Origin: Calamus simplicifolius
Lineage: Eukaryota > Streptophyta > Magnoliopsida > Arecales > Arecaceae
Direction of reading: 5' to 3'
Assembly: GCA_900491605.1 (NCBI GenBank)
Contig: UESW01001683.1
Coordinates: 12,374 to 76,373 of the forward strand
DNA: 64,000 nucleotides
Numbering within the stretch: position 1 is the first letter of the stretch; each line of letters starts with the position of its first letter. Positions 44,073-53,870 of the stretch are shown here, one piece after another. Both the position numbers and the translations under genes were made by a program. The notes beneath the pieces were generated by a model, which saw nothing but the letters and a program-made list of their open reading frames with translations, was not told where the DNA came from and did not search any database.

Positions 44073-46724
44073 CGGGAGGGAGTAGACCCTGTAATTCCTT
44101 TCTTTGGAAAGGACTTAGATGGAGTAGTCAACAAAAACGACGACGGCGTGGTGGTATCCATGACCATAGCCAAGCATCCTGTGAAACGAATCTTGGTTGA
44201 TAGTGGTAGTTCTGTGGACGTCCTGAGCTATGAGGCTTTTGTTCGAATGAACCTCTCTGAGTCTTCCCTTTGGCCTGTCACTACACCTTTAATGGGCTTC
44301 ACGGAAGACTCTCTGAGTGCCGAAGGAGAAATTGCCCTCCCTGTCACGGCTGGGACATCGCCGCGTCAAAGCACGGTGATCATAAACTTCCTGGTGGTTC
44401 GGGTCCCACTGGCTTACAACGCCATCTTGGGGAGACCAGGGTTGAATATGCTAGATGCTGTCATCTCCACCAAGAGATTGTTGGTAAGATTCCCCACCAA
44501 TGAAGGAGTCGGAGAAATGAAAGGAGAGCAAAGCCCGCCGCCGCTGTGCTACCACTTGTCTCCTAGTCCATTGGAGACCGCATCGGCAATGACCTCCGAC
44601 CCCCGAGACCCGGGAGGGAGGGGGGAGCCGGCCGAACACCTTCTGACCTTTCCCTTAGGAGATGAACTGATAAGGACCATCCAGGTCAGGGCGCTACTGC
44701 CCGAAGAGGTACGCGATCGACTCCTCGCCTTCCTGCAAGCCAACACCGACGTCTTCGCATGGTCTGCTACCGACATGCCAGGCGTCCCCGAGGAGGTAAT
44801 CACTCATCGGCTCAACCTTAAGCTAGAGTGTCGGCCGGTCCAACAGAAGAAAAGGAGCTTCGCTCTAGACAAACAGAGAGCTATCGACGAGGAGGTTCGC
44901 AAGCTGGTGGCTGCAGAGCATGTCCGGGAAGTTCATTACCCCGAGTGGTTGGCCAACGTGGTGATGGTTCGCAAGACTAATGAGAGCTGGAGGATGTGTG
45001 TAGACTTCACTGATCTCAACAAATCATGCCCCAAATACAGCTTTCCCTTACCTCGGATCGATCAGCTGGTGGATGCTACATCCGGCCATGAGGTCCTTAG
45101 TTTCATGGATGCTTTCTCCGGATACAATCAGATCAGGATGAACCCGGTGGATGAGGAAGCCACCTCCTTCATAACTGAGAAGGGGTTGTATTGCTACAAG
45201 GTGATGCCATTTGGATTAAAGAACGTGGGAGCCACCTACCAAAGGCTAATGAATAAAGTCTTCGAGAACCAGATAGGATGCAATATGGAGGTATACGTAG
45301 ATGACATGTTGACCAAAAGTGTCCACACCACCGACCATATCACCTACCTAACGGAGACTTTTGACAACCTTCGTCGATGCCAAATGAGGTTGAATCTGCG
45401 CAAGTGTGCATTTGGAGTGACAGCCAGAAAGTTCTTGGGTTTCATGGTGACCCGCCGAGGGATCGAGGAAAATCCAGACAAAGTTCAAGTCATTCTGGAC
45501 ATGAGGTCACCTACCAACAAGAAAGAGGTACAGCGCCTAACGGGGAGGGTGGCAGCCTTGAGCCGTTTCCTATCCAGGTCCACCGAGAGATGCCTGCCTT
45601 TCTTCAGGGCCCTCTACAAGGTCAATGGATTCGAGTGGACAAAAGAATGTCAGAAGGCGTTTGAGGGACTAAAGGAATTCCTCTCTACCCCGCCACTATT
45701 ATCCAAGCCAACAAGTGAAGAAGAACTCCTTCTGTACCTCGCAGCTTCTCCCGAGGCCGTTAGTTCTGTATTGGTCCGCGTGGACACCAATGGCATGCAA
45801 AAACCGATGTATTATACAAGCAAGGTGCTCCATGATGCGGAGATCAGATACTCGAAGATTGAGAGGATCATATTTGCCTTGATCGTGTCTGCCCAGCGCC
45901 TACGGTCATACTTCCAAGCCCACCCGATTGCAGTGATCACAGACCAACCTCTAAGGACAATTCTCGCTCGCCGAGATACTTCGGGTCGGTTGGCGAAGTG
46001 GGCACTCAAGTTGGGGGAGTTTGATCTATCTTTTCGCTCTCGGTCGGCCATGAAATCCCAGGTCCTGGCAGATTTTTTGGTCGAGTGCACTTGGGGCGAG
46101 GAGCGGCCCGAAGAGGCCTCGGCGGACCCCTCACCTTTCGATACCAGAGACGATGAATGGGTTCTGCATGTAGACGGGGCATCAAATTCTCAAGGGAGCG
46201 GAGCAGGCCTCATCTTGGCCAACCCGGATGGAGTTGTAGCCGAGTGTGCACTCCGTTTCCTCTTTCCAGCCACCAAGGCAGAATATGAAGCTCTATTGTC
46301 TGGGATAAAGTTAGCCCGAGAGCTCGGGGTGAAGCGCCTTAGGGCATTCACTGACTCCCAGCTGGTCACTGGCCAAATCGTGGGAGAGTATGAAGCAAAA
46401 GATCCCATCATGTCCCGCTACCTAAGTATGGTACAGTCGCAGGCTTCTCTCTTGGCATATTTCAGTGTTAGCTATATCCCCCGAGGGGAAAATGCTAGAG
46501 TCGATGCCTTGTCCCATCTCGCCACCTCAGCTGACGGAATGTTGGGAAAAGCTTATATGGAGCATCTAGAAGCCCCAAGTATTGACACAATAAGAGAAAC
46601 TCTGCCAATTGAGCAGGAGCCTTCCTGGATGGATCCCTACATCCGATACCTTACCAATGGTACCCTCCCAGAAGACCTGCCGAAGCCAAGAAACTCAAGA
46701 GACGAACTCCGAAGTTTTTCATAA
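44073..46724 (+). CDS. T1 pol: protease, reverse transcriptase, two RNase H domains
   Basis: Open from at least Met 44148 to 46724 (858 codons). The aspartic protease has RILVDSGSSVDVL at residues 14-26 and AILGRPGLNML near 100. RT spans about 220-450, with NVVMVRKTNESWRMCVDFTDLNK, FMDAFSGYNQIRM and the catalytic box EVYVDDMLTKS. The gypsy RNase H (about 500-660) looks degenerate: LYLAASPEAVSSVL replaces the usual first catalytic Asp, while ITDQPLR is kept. A second, archaeal-type RNase H (about 675-800) has HVDGASNSQGSG, AEYEALLSGI and FTDSQLVTGQ, with ARVDALSHLA at the end. This domain pair is diagnostic of Tat elements. A single-base deletion near 46678 shifts the frame just before integrase. 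Confidence 0.93.
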   Translation, partial: REGVDPVIPFFGKDLDGVVNKNDDGVVVSMTIAKHPVKRILVDSGSSVDVLSYEAFVRMNLSESSLWPVTTPLMGFTEDSLSAEGEIALPVTAGTSPRQSTVIINFLVVRVPLAYNAILGRPGLNMLDAVISTKRLLVRFPTNEGVGEMKGEQSPPPLCYHLSPSPLETASAMTSDPRDPGGRGEPAEHLLTFPLGDELIRTIQVRALLPEEVRDRLLAFLQANTDVFAWSATDMPGVPEEVITHRLNLKLECRPVQQKKRSFALDKQRAIDEEVRKLVAAEHVREVHYPEWLANVVMVRKTNESWRMCVDFTDLNKSCPKYSFPLPRIDQLVDATSGHEVLSFMDAFSGYNQIRMNPVDEEATSFITEKGLYCYKVMPFGLKNVGATYQRLMNKVFENQIGCNMEVYVDDMLTKSVHTTDHITYLTETFDNLRRCQMRLNLRKCAFGVTARKFLGFMVTRRGIEENPDKVQVILDMRSPTNKKEVQRLTGRVAALSRFLSRSTERCLPFFRALYKVNGFEWTKECQKAFEGLKEFLSTPPLLSKPTSEEELLLYLAASPEAVSSVLVRVDTNGMQKPMYYTSKVLHDAEIRYSKIERIIFALIVSAQRLRSYFQAHPIAVITDQPLRTILARRDTSGRLAKWALKLGEFDLSFRSRSAMKSQVLADFLVECTWGEERPEEASADPSPFDTRDDEWVLHVDGASNSQGSGAGLILANPDGVVAECALRFLFPATKAEYEALLSGIKLARELGVKRLRAFTDSQLVTGQIVGEYEAKDPIMSRYLSMVQSQASLLAYFSVSYIPRGENARVDALSHLATSADGMLGKAYMEHLEAPSIDTIRETLPIEQEPSWMDPYIRYLTNGTLPEDLPKPRNSRDELRSFS

Positions 46725-47856
46725 TGGATGGAAAACTCTATCACATGTCGTTCTCATACCCAGTTCTCAAGTGTGTTGGCCCCACCGAAGCAGATTACAT
46801 CTTGCGGGAGATACATGAAGGTATATGCGGAAGCCATCTTAGGGGCAGGGCGCTCGCATACAAAGCCCTACGGCAAGGGTATTACTGGCTGACAATGAAG
46901 GAGGATGCGTCTGAGCTTGTCAAAAGGTGTGACAGCTGCCAGTGTCATGCTAATATTCAACATCAGCCGGCGTCCCAGCTAACCCCCCTGGCCGCACCCT
47001 GGCCCTTTGCCCAGTGGGGTATGGACATCTTGGGACCATTTCCTCCGGCCTCCGGACAACGTAAGTTCCTGGTGGTAGCAGTTGATCATTTTACCAAATG
47101 GATTGAGGCTGAGGCCCTCGCCAAAATCATGGAAAGCAAAGTAAGATCCTTCTTCTGGAAGTCGGTCATGTGCCGATTTGGACTGCCGCACACCCTTGTC
47201 ACAGATAATGGCCGACAATTTGACAATACGGCCTTCCGGGAATTCTGCAGTAGCCTGGGCATTCATCAGCGGTTCACCTCTGTGGGGCACCCCAAGACCA
47301 ATGGCGCAGCCGAGGTGACCAATCGCACTATCCTCCAACGACTTAGAGCCCGCCTAGATGACTGCAAGGGGCGCTGGGTAGAAGAGCTCCCCAGCGTATT
47401 ATGGGCATACCACACGACACCACGAGCCCCCACAGGGGAAACTCCTTTCAGCCTGGTCTTTGGGACCGAGGCAGTCATTCCAGTGGAGATAGGTGTCCCC
47501 AGTCCCCGGACAGAGCTATACCACAAAGAGAACAACCAAATCAACTGCGGGCCAATCTAGATCTAGTGGAAGAGTTGCGGGACCAAGCACAACTTCGCAT
47601 GGCGGCCTTCCGCCAACGAGCGGCCAGATACTACAACGCTCGAGTATGGCCCAAGACATTCCACCTAGGAGACCTTGGTCTAAGATGAGCTGAAGTATCA
47701 AAGCCGACGGAAGGAGGCAAGCTGGCACCGAGATGGGAAGGACCGTACCGCATCAAAGAAGTTCTTCACCATGGGGCGTACAGAGTTGAAGAACTAGATG
47801 AAAAATCGCTCCCACACACTTGGAACGCTGACAACTTACACCGATATTATCAGTAA
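46684..47856 (+). pseudogene. T1 integrase, C-terminal part frameshifted
   Basis: The HHCC zinc finger lies in HEGICGSHLRGRALAYKA ... ELVKRCDSCQ (46812-46940). The DDE core has GMDILGPFPPASG, LVTDNGRQFDN and TNGAAEVTNR (about 47020-47320). WVEELPSVLWAYHTTPRAPT follows. The frame shifts near 47530 and a TGA at 47686-47688 replaces a Trp codon. The C-terminal end runs to TAA 47854-47856 (HRYYQ). Catalytic residues are intact, the C-terminal domain is not. Confidence 0.9.
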
Positions 47857-47939
47857 TATGCTACTTTCGTTAATTTGAACCCGCTTGACAGATAGCTCTT
47901 CAAAGTCTTTTCATTGCTTCCTCGAATGGTCGCTATGTT

Positions 47940-48640
47940 CAACAAAGACCGACCTCCACGTCGGCACAGAAGACCGACCTCTGCGTCGGCACCAAAAGCC
48001 CTGGCCAGCCAGGCACAAAGACCGGCCTCCATGTCGGCACAGAAGACCGACCTCCGGGTCGGCACCAAAAAGCCCTGGCCAGCCAGGCACAAAGACCGGA
48101 CTCCATGCCGGCACAGAAGACCGACCTCCGCGTCGACACCAAAGACCAGCCTCCGCGTCGGCACCAAAAAGCCCTGGCCAGCCAGGCACAAAGACCGGCC
48201 TCCACGTCAGCACAGAAGACCGACCTCCGCGTCGGCACCAAAAGCCCTGGCCAGCCAGGCATAAGACCGGCCTCCATGTCGGCACAGAAGACCGGCCTCT
48301 GCGTCGACACCAAAGACCGGCCTCCGCGTCGGCACCAAAAAGCCCTGGCCAGCCAGGCACCAAAGACAACAGAAGACCGACCTCCGCGTCGGCACCAAAA
48401 AGCCCTGGCCAGCCAGGCACAAAGACCGGCCTCCACGTCGGCACAGAAGACCGGCCTCCGCGTCGGCACCAAAGACCAACTCCGCGTCGGCAACAAAGAT
48501 CGACTCCGCGTTGGCACCAAAGACCGACTCTGCATCAGCAACAAAGACCGACTCCGCGTCGACACCAAAGACCGACTCCGCATCGGCAACAAAGACCGAC
48601 TCCGCGTCAGCACCAAAAACCGGCTCCACGTCGGCACTAA
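47940..48640 (+). repeat. Modular tandem array F downstream of T1 integrase
   Basis: Two modules alternate: gaccgacctccgcgtcggcac (CCGAC...GTCGG hairpin) and caaaaagccctggccagccaggc (CCTGG...CCAGG hairpin). In the right-hand part only the first module is repeated. The modules closely resemble B1 (gcccgacacccgtcggcac; gccctgcaccagccaggc) in the non-autonomous element. Confidence 0.94.
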
Positions 48641-48737
48641 AGACCCGCGAAGGCAAACAACTGCGAAAAAGCTAAGTATACTACACTGAGAAAAAAGTTT
48701 CTTTTCATTAGTGTCTGGATGCGTTACAGGAAAACCA

Positions 48738-48850
48738 CCAAAGACCGACTCCGCGTCGGCACCAAAGACCGACTCCGCGTCGGCAACAAAGACCGACTCC
48801 GCGTCGGCACCTCAAGACCGACTCCGTGTCGGCACCCTCAAGCTCAAGAC
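48738..48850 (+). repeat. Second short array of the F hairpin module
   Basis: Four to five copies of accgactccgcgtcggca after the unique block 48655-48737, which resembles 58055-58137. Confidence 0.9.
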
Positions 48851-49166
48851 CTGCGGATTCCAATCAACAGAGTTTCCTGGGGGGCAAATCAACCCTGCAG
48901 AAGGAGACCAATTTCTTTAAAGAAAAAGGCACCTGAGCCTGGCCCAAGCACCCTCTGGTCACCGTCCGGGGTTCGAAAGGTTCTCGACGGCCTCAACTTT
49001 GCCTCAACGGCTAACTGACGAGCATCCCCCCAAAAAAGTTAGCGTACGCTGCTTCCAGTGGCGGGCGTGAGGTAATCAATTTGACTCCAAAAAATTTCTT
49101 GAAGTTCTACACTCCTTTCGCTTAGCTGATGCAGGGCACGCAAGCTCAAGGAGTGTGGGGTGCATT
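48851..49166 (+). other. T1 3' untranslated region and polypurine tract
   Basis: No gene. 48870-48930 (agtttcctggggggcaa ... ccaatttctttaaagaaaaa) matches 57945-58010. The purine-rich caaggagtgtggggtgcatt (49147-49166) precedes the 3' LTR start. Confidence 0.6.
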
Positions 49167-49399
49167 TGATGGAGCCAGTTGACCCCATGAAGAATAAAAA
49201 ATTTTTTGGACGGCCCCAAGACCGGCACCTCCAAGGCCGGCACCTCGAAGACCGTCGGCCCCAAGACAGGCACCTCCAAGATCGGCACCTCCAAGGCCGA
49301 CACTTCCAAGGCCGGCATCTCGAAGACCGTCGGCCCCAAAGACCGACACCTTCAAGACCGGCACCCCCAAGGCCGGCACCTCGAAGATCGTCGGCCCCA

Positions 49400-49665
49400 A
49401 AGGCTGACAGCTCCAAGACCGGCACCTCCAAGGCCGACACCTCCAAGGCCAAGAGCTCCAAGGCCAAGAGCTCTAAGGCCGACAGCTCCATGGCCGACAG
49501 CTCCAAGGCCGACAGCTCCATGGCCGACAGCTCCAAGGCCGAGAGCTCTAAGGCCGACAGCTCCAAGGCCGAGAGCTCCAAGGCCGACAGCTCCATGGCC
49601 GACAGCTCCAAGGCCGAGAGCTCCATGGCCGACACCTCCATGGCCGACACCTCCAAGCTGCCAAG
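49400..49665 (+). repeat. 15-bp minisatellite in the 3' LTR of T1
   Basis: About 17-18 copies of the AGCTCCAAGGCCGAC unit, six or so more than in the 5' LTR (41160-41335); a post-insertion length change. Confidence 0.95.
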
Positions 49666-50290
49666 CTCCCTCGCCGTTAACAGTGCCATGCAAGTGAACA
49701 GAGCCATGTACGTGAACAGTGCCATGCAAGCTCATCCAAGGGCATGAGCAGGGCCACGCAAGCACTCCATACTCGACACTCTACGAGGGACAATTGGCTT
49801 TAACTCAACATCATCTTTCTCCCCCAACGGCTGTACCTTGGGACCCACACGACCCACGAGATGAGAAATCACGAGCTCAATGTCACATGGTCCGGCGCAC
49901 TCTGCCCGTCTCGATCTCGGCGTCGGTCTCAGCAATGGCGTCAGCGTCGACCTCCGCGCGGCCTTGGGCCCATCTCCTTCGTGGCCCACCTTGATCTTGG
50001 TGTCGGCCACGGCCCGCTTCGACGCGGCGCCGGTCTCGGTCTCGGCGTCGGCCTCAGCGGCAGAGGCCGACAAGCGTCCGCTTGCTGCAAGGAATTCCAC
50101 GTGGCTTTACCAGGATCACGGGCGGTCACCAAATATTATGAACCGGCAATTACTAAGGTCACGGACGGTTTCCAAAAAATTAAGAGGCGTACTTATGATA
50201 TACGTTTAGCAGTTAGTACGCCCACCTACGAAGAACGGAAGATATTACTCTGCTGTTACCAGTGAAGGGTACGAGGGACCCCCGAATAGG

Positions 50291-50299
50291 TATATAAAG
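50291..50299 (+). promoter_or_regulatory. LTR TATA box of T1 (3' copy)
   Basis: TATATAAAG at the position equivalent to 41982. Confidence 0.6.
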
Positions 50300-50565
50300 A
50301 CCCCAATCCCTCAACGAGGAGAGGGGGAAAAAAAACTCAATCTCTACTTTCTCATCAAAAAATTCTACTGTTCTACAAGTCACTAACTTGGGCGTTGGAG
50401 GGTCCCCTCCGGAATCACCGGTCTAGGGTCCCCATCGGAATCACCGGTCTGGGACTTTCTTGCAGGCCCCAGAAAGGAGACGGTGACCCTTCTATATCCT
50501 CGAAGGTCTGCAGAGATCTCAGCTCGCCCGGCGCTCATCAAAAGTGATTTGGCAGTAACAACCTA

Positions 50566-51574
50566 TCCAATTGATCCTAGCCTTCAAAAAACAAAGGAGA
50601 AAAAGATAATAACCTTCTTGTTCAAAAGCCCCAGAAATCTTTTATTTTAAAATCTTGGTTGTCTTCGAAGCTCCAAGCCATTCTGACTGCTGTCTGAGTA
50701 AGCTAAGGTATGAAAGTCTCCATGACGGAAGTTAAAGTTTTACATTTCATTGATTTTTACCATCCAACTTGCAGTAAAACTTTTAATATATAATTTACAT
50801 CCATAGAAAAGTGAAAATCTTAGGTTGTGTTCAGTTTCAAAAATATTTTCAAATTTTATTTTTCATTTTCATTTTTAAAAATACTTTGCATTTTATATTT
50901 CTAATCTCTAAAAAAATTATGTTTGGTATGTGAAATTTTTTTTATTTTCATTATAAATAATATATTTTAAAACAATAAAATAAAAAATTAAGTGAACACT
51001 ATTTATTTCTATGTTTTTAAGTTTTCTAAACTTTTTTTAAAAACTTTCTTCTCACTTTTAATGAAAAATAGGAAAAAATATTCTTAAACTTTTTGAATTT
51101 ATATTTTCTACAAAATTATTTTTATTTTTATTTACTAAATATATTTTTTAGAACTTTTGTTTTCTATACAAATGAATTTAGAAAACCTGGATACTTCTTA
51201 AAACCACAAACACTCTAAAGTGGAAAACATATGATGGATACATTTGAAGTATAAATCAAATTTTTTAGCCATGAACAACGATGATTTTCTTAATCTTTAA
51301 TCGGTGAAACCTTAGAATAGAATTCCTTTTCCATTTCAAACCTACCAACATGCTTAAATTGAGTCTATGCTCAAAATTATACATTCAATAAATTTTTCAA
51401 GATTTAGGAAGGCTTGTTCAAAATTAGAGTAATGAAGTCAATAGAAATGCCTCATTGGATTTGGACTTCAGATAGGAGGACCCAGATAGATTGTTTCCTT
51501 GCAGTCTGCTACAAATAAGAAATAGAGCTAGATTTATTTGACTCAGATGAATGAGTAATCTTAGTTTGGTCTTC
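50566..51574. other. AT-rich spacer between T1 and the minus-strand Tat remnant
   Basis: No gene recognised; runs of A/T and low-complexity sequence. Confidence 0.65.
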
Positions 51575-51579
51575 ATGCC

Positions 51580-52296
51580 TGTTGTCGCCAAGACACCCCC
51601 TCGACCATCGGCGAGGGTTCGATTGCTTCCTCCGACTGACTAGGGATCCTGCGATAGGCTTCACTTGATCAGAAACCTGCAAAAAGTCCTTGGGCTAGGA
51701 ATTTTAGTGGAGACACTCTGATGCTCAAGTTAGTGCTCTGGACAATAGCTGTCAGCTTGAAAGAAAGCTTCAGAGTCTTAGAAATCTACCCGGTGTGAGC
51801 GTATGTGTTCCCCCATACTTGGTTGAAGGTCCCTCTTACTCATTTATTGGAGTTTGCAGAGCTCGCGACGTAACTGGCTGTAGCTGTTGGTAGGATTTAC
51901 TGGGCCAGGGTGGCCATAACTATTGCAAGATTTGCTCCCCATGTTCGTAACAGAGTTGGCGGGAATCTTTCTGTTATGATTCAGGATCATTGCAGGATCT
52001 TGTAAACCATCATAAGTGGTAGAGATTATGTATATGAGCCCCACAGGAAATCCTATTCGGGTGATCGACTAGAGGTTCAACATGGGTGGCCGACTAAAGA
52101 TCCTAGCCGGGTGACGGACTGGAGGTCCTACCTAGGTGGTCGAATGAAGGTCCGACCCAAGTGGCCGACTGAAGGTCCTATCTGGATGGCCGACTGGAGG
52201 TCCTACCCAGGTGACCGACTGAAGGTCCTATCCGGGTAACAGCTGGAGGTTCTTTGGAAGTATAACTACCACCGTTGAGGGGGTATTGCTCCATCA
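51580..52296 (-). mobile_element. LTR of a minus-strand Tat element (T3)
   Basis: On the minus strand it starts TGATGGAGC (52296) after a purine tract and ends ...CTTGGCGACAACA (51580), matching the ends of T1 and T4 LTRs. It contains the family box aatgagtaagagggacc (minus, about 51850). ATGCC at 51575-51579 would be the outside target duplication. Confidence 0.8.
52055..52255 (-). repeat. 26-27-bp tandem array in the T3 LTR
   Basis: Seven to eight degenerate copies of ggtggccgactgaaggtcc plus tacccg-like linker. Confidence 0.85.
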
Positions 52297-52325
52297 GCCC
52301 CACCAGATATCCCCCTACTCCTGAG
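52297..52325 (-). other. Polypurine tract of T3
   Basis: On the minus strand ggagtaggggga followed by tatctggtggggc ends directly at the LTR start 52296. Confidence 0.65.
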
Positions 52326-52465
52326 CTTGTGCGGCCACGTATCTTACATCCGCCAAATGAATGGAGTGTAGAGCCTCAATGCATCAAGATTCGGGCGCCA
52401 TTAATTATAGGGTCTAGCATGCGCGGAGGTCGTGTCTTCGGAGAAGTGTGAATTTCCATACTGAG

Positions 52466-53424
52466 TAGGGATGGCAACGGCCTGGGGATGGCCCGGGTGG
52501 CCTCTATCGATCATTGTCCTCGTTAGAAAAAATATCTCCATTCCCTGTCCCGTTAAGCCGTTATAATTAACGGAGTGGGGACGGGGATACCCGACCTGAT
52601 AAACGGATACCCACTGGGTACTTGTTTAGCCGTTTACATAAAAATAATATTATTTTATTAAATTTATAATATTTAAAAAATTAAAAAATACTAATAGAAA
52701 AATGACACCATCACACATTTTTAATTCCACTCTCAAACTTGCTAAGTCCCTCTTTTATAATCAGATTTAAAATATGTGCAACACACCTCATATGAAAAAG
52801 CTATCCCTTTAAAACAAGTGCACCTCAATCAATCTTACTTTTCATCTTTGAAATCATGTTATCATTCGTACTACAATTATCAACAGTCAAAGTAGACAAC
52901 TTACGATCAATATTTCAATCCAATAATGTTCCTATAAGTTTGTCACACAGAATATTAGAGGTGTTTGGAGCAGGCATATAAATAAACATATCAAATTCAA
53001 ATAATTATAATATTAATATAACAGATACAAGATTAAAGTAATAAGTATAAAGAAATAAATTAGTACCTCAATATAAAATTTCTTAACACCCAATCATCAT
53101 CAATGTAATGTGCCATGATCATCATGTAATGCTTTTTTTGATTCAAAGAAGTCCATATCAGTAGTGATTCAAACGTATTTTTTATATATATTTTATTATT
53201 TTAAATGTTAAATATTTAATATATATATATAATTTAAATATATTATATTAAAACTAACGGGGATGGGGATGGGGCGGAGAATACCATCCTCGAGCCGTTT
53301 ACCCATTTAGCTGTTAACGAATAATCCCTGTTATCCGTTAAGCCGTTTAGATCGGGACTTTTTTGATCTGTCAAAAATGGTACCGATCGGGTAAATGACC
53401 AAACAGGAAAAATTACAATCCCTA
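52466..53424 (-). mobile_element. hAT-type DNA transposon, internally deleted, 8-bp TSD
   Basis: A 959-bp element with ends TAGGGATGGCAA and (reverse complement) TAGGGATTGTAA, flanked by the exact 8-bp duplication ATACTGAG (52458-52465 and 53425-53432), the target size of hAT elements. It lies inside T3. Subterminal regions are rich in CCGTTTA/TAAACGG and ggggatggggatgggg motifs. Confidence 0.93.
52700..52905 (-). pseudogene. hAT transposase fragment
   Basis: The minus strand reads LTVDNCSTNDNMI and, after frame breaks, FHMRCVAHILNLIIKEGLSK and FESGIKNV followed by TGA. The RCVAHILNL block is the conserved Cys/His region of hAT transposases. The rest of the catalytic domain is gone, so the element would need a transposase in trans. 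Confidence 0.82.
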
Positions 53425-53432
53425 ATACTGAG

Positions 53433-53870
53433 GAGAGGTAGTGGGGCGCAATACTGTTGGCAGATGGCGAGTTACTGCGTCGAATCGAGGTGACACTTCT
53501 CGAACAGCGAGGAGCCTCGTGTCATCATTAGCTCGCCACAAATTGTGCTCTCTCATGTACCACCGGAATGCCACTTTTTCGAATGGTAAAAAGTCGCTCA
53601 TCGGTTGAGATGCCAGTTCCCAATCACGATTGTTCACGTGGTTGTGCCATTGGGTGGAATGATTTTCCTATTTTGAAAATCCTACATAAAAGGCCTTCTG
53701 TCCTCTCCTTCGACCTTTTTATTCTTTTAGTACTCTCAGAGAAAGAAAAAGACATAGTTCCTTCTTCCATTCTTTAAGTCTTCCGGATGTCCTTTCTTGT
53801 TTGGTCTCCTTATCTCTTTGTCTTTCTTCAGATTGCCTTTTCAGGGTTTTCCATCCTTCTTAAAGCAGCC
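53433..53870 (+). other. Leader/promoter-like region of the T3 antisense-type ORF
   Basis: Includes cctacataaaaggcc (about 53680) and CT-rich sequence before the ORF start at 53871, as expected for a transcription start region. Inference only. Confidence 0.35.

Larger units (their letters stand above)
40978..50560 (+). mobile_element. Tat-lineage Ty3/gypsy retrotransposon T1, complete with TSD ACCTA
   Basis: A 9583-bp element. The 5-bp ACCTA occurs at 40973-40977 and 50561-50565 directly outside TGATGGAGCC...CA LTR ends. Order: 5' LTR, primer-binding site, gag, protease, RT, RNase H, second (archaeal-type) RNase H, integrase, tandem arrays, polypurine tract, 3' LTR. The dual RNase H and the order place it in the Tat (Retand/Ogre) lineage. 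LTRs differ at roughly 3 per cent of aligned positions in a 300-bp part I compared by eye, mostly transitions, so the insertion is fairly young. Confidence 0.95.
49167..50560 (+). mobile_element. 3' LTR of T1
   Basis: 1394 bp from TGATGGAGCC to ...GGCAGTAACA, followed by target duplication ACCTA. Contains the 15-bp array (49400-49665), a TATA box at 50291 and a tandem duplication of about 25 bp around 50398-50450 (gggtcccc..cggaatcaccggtct twice). Confidence 0.95.

Noticed and set aside
41088..49725. Ser-Lys-Ala-Asp and Leu-Glu-Leu-Ser-Ala repeat proteins
   Set aside because: Produced by the 15-bp LTR minisatellite (a multiple of three), present on both strands and in both LTRs.
50823..51217. 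Possible MITE with ends gtgttcagtttc and (reverse) gtgtttgtggttt
   Set aside because: End similarity is weak and there is no matching target duplication.
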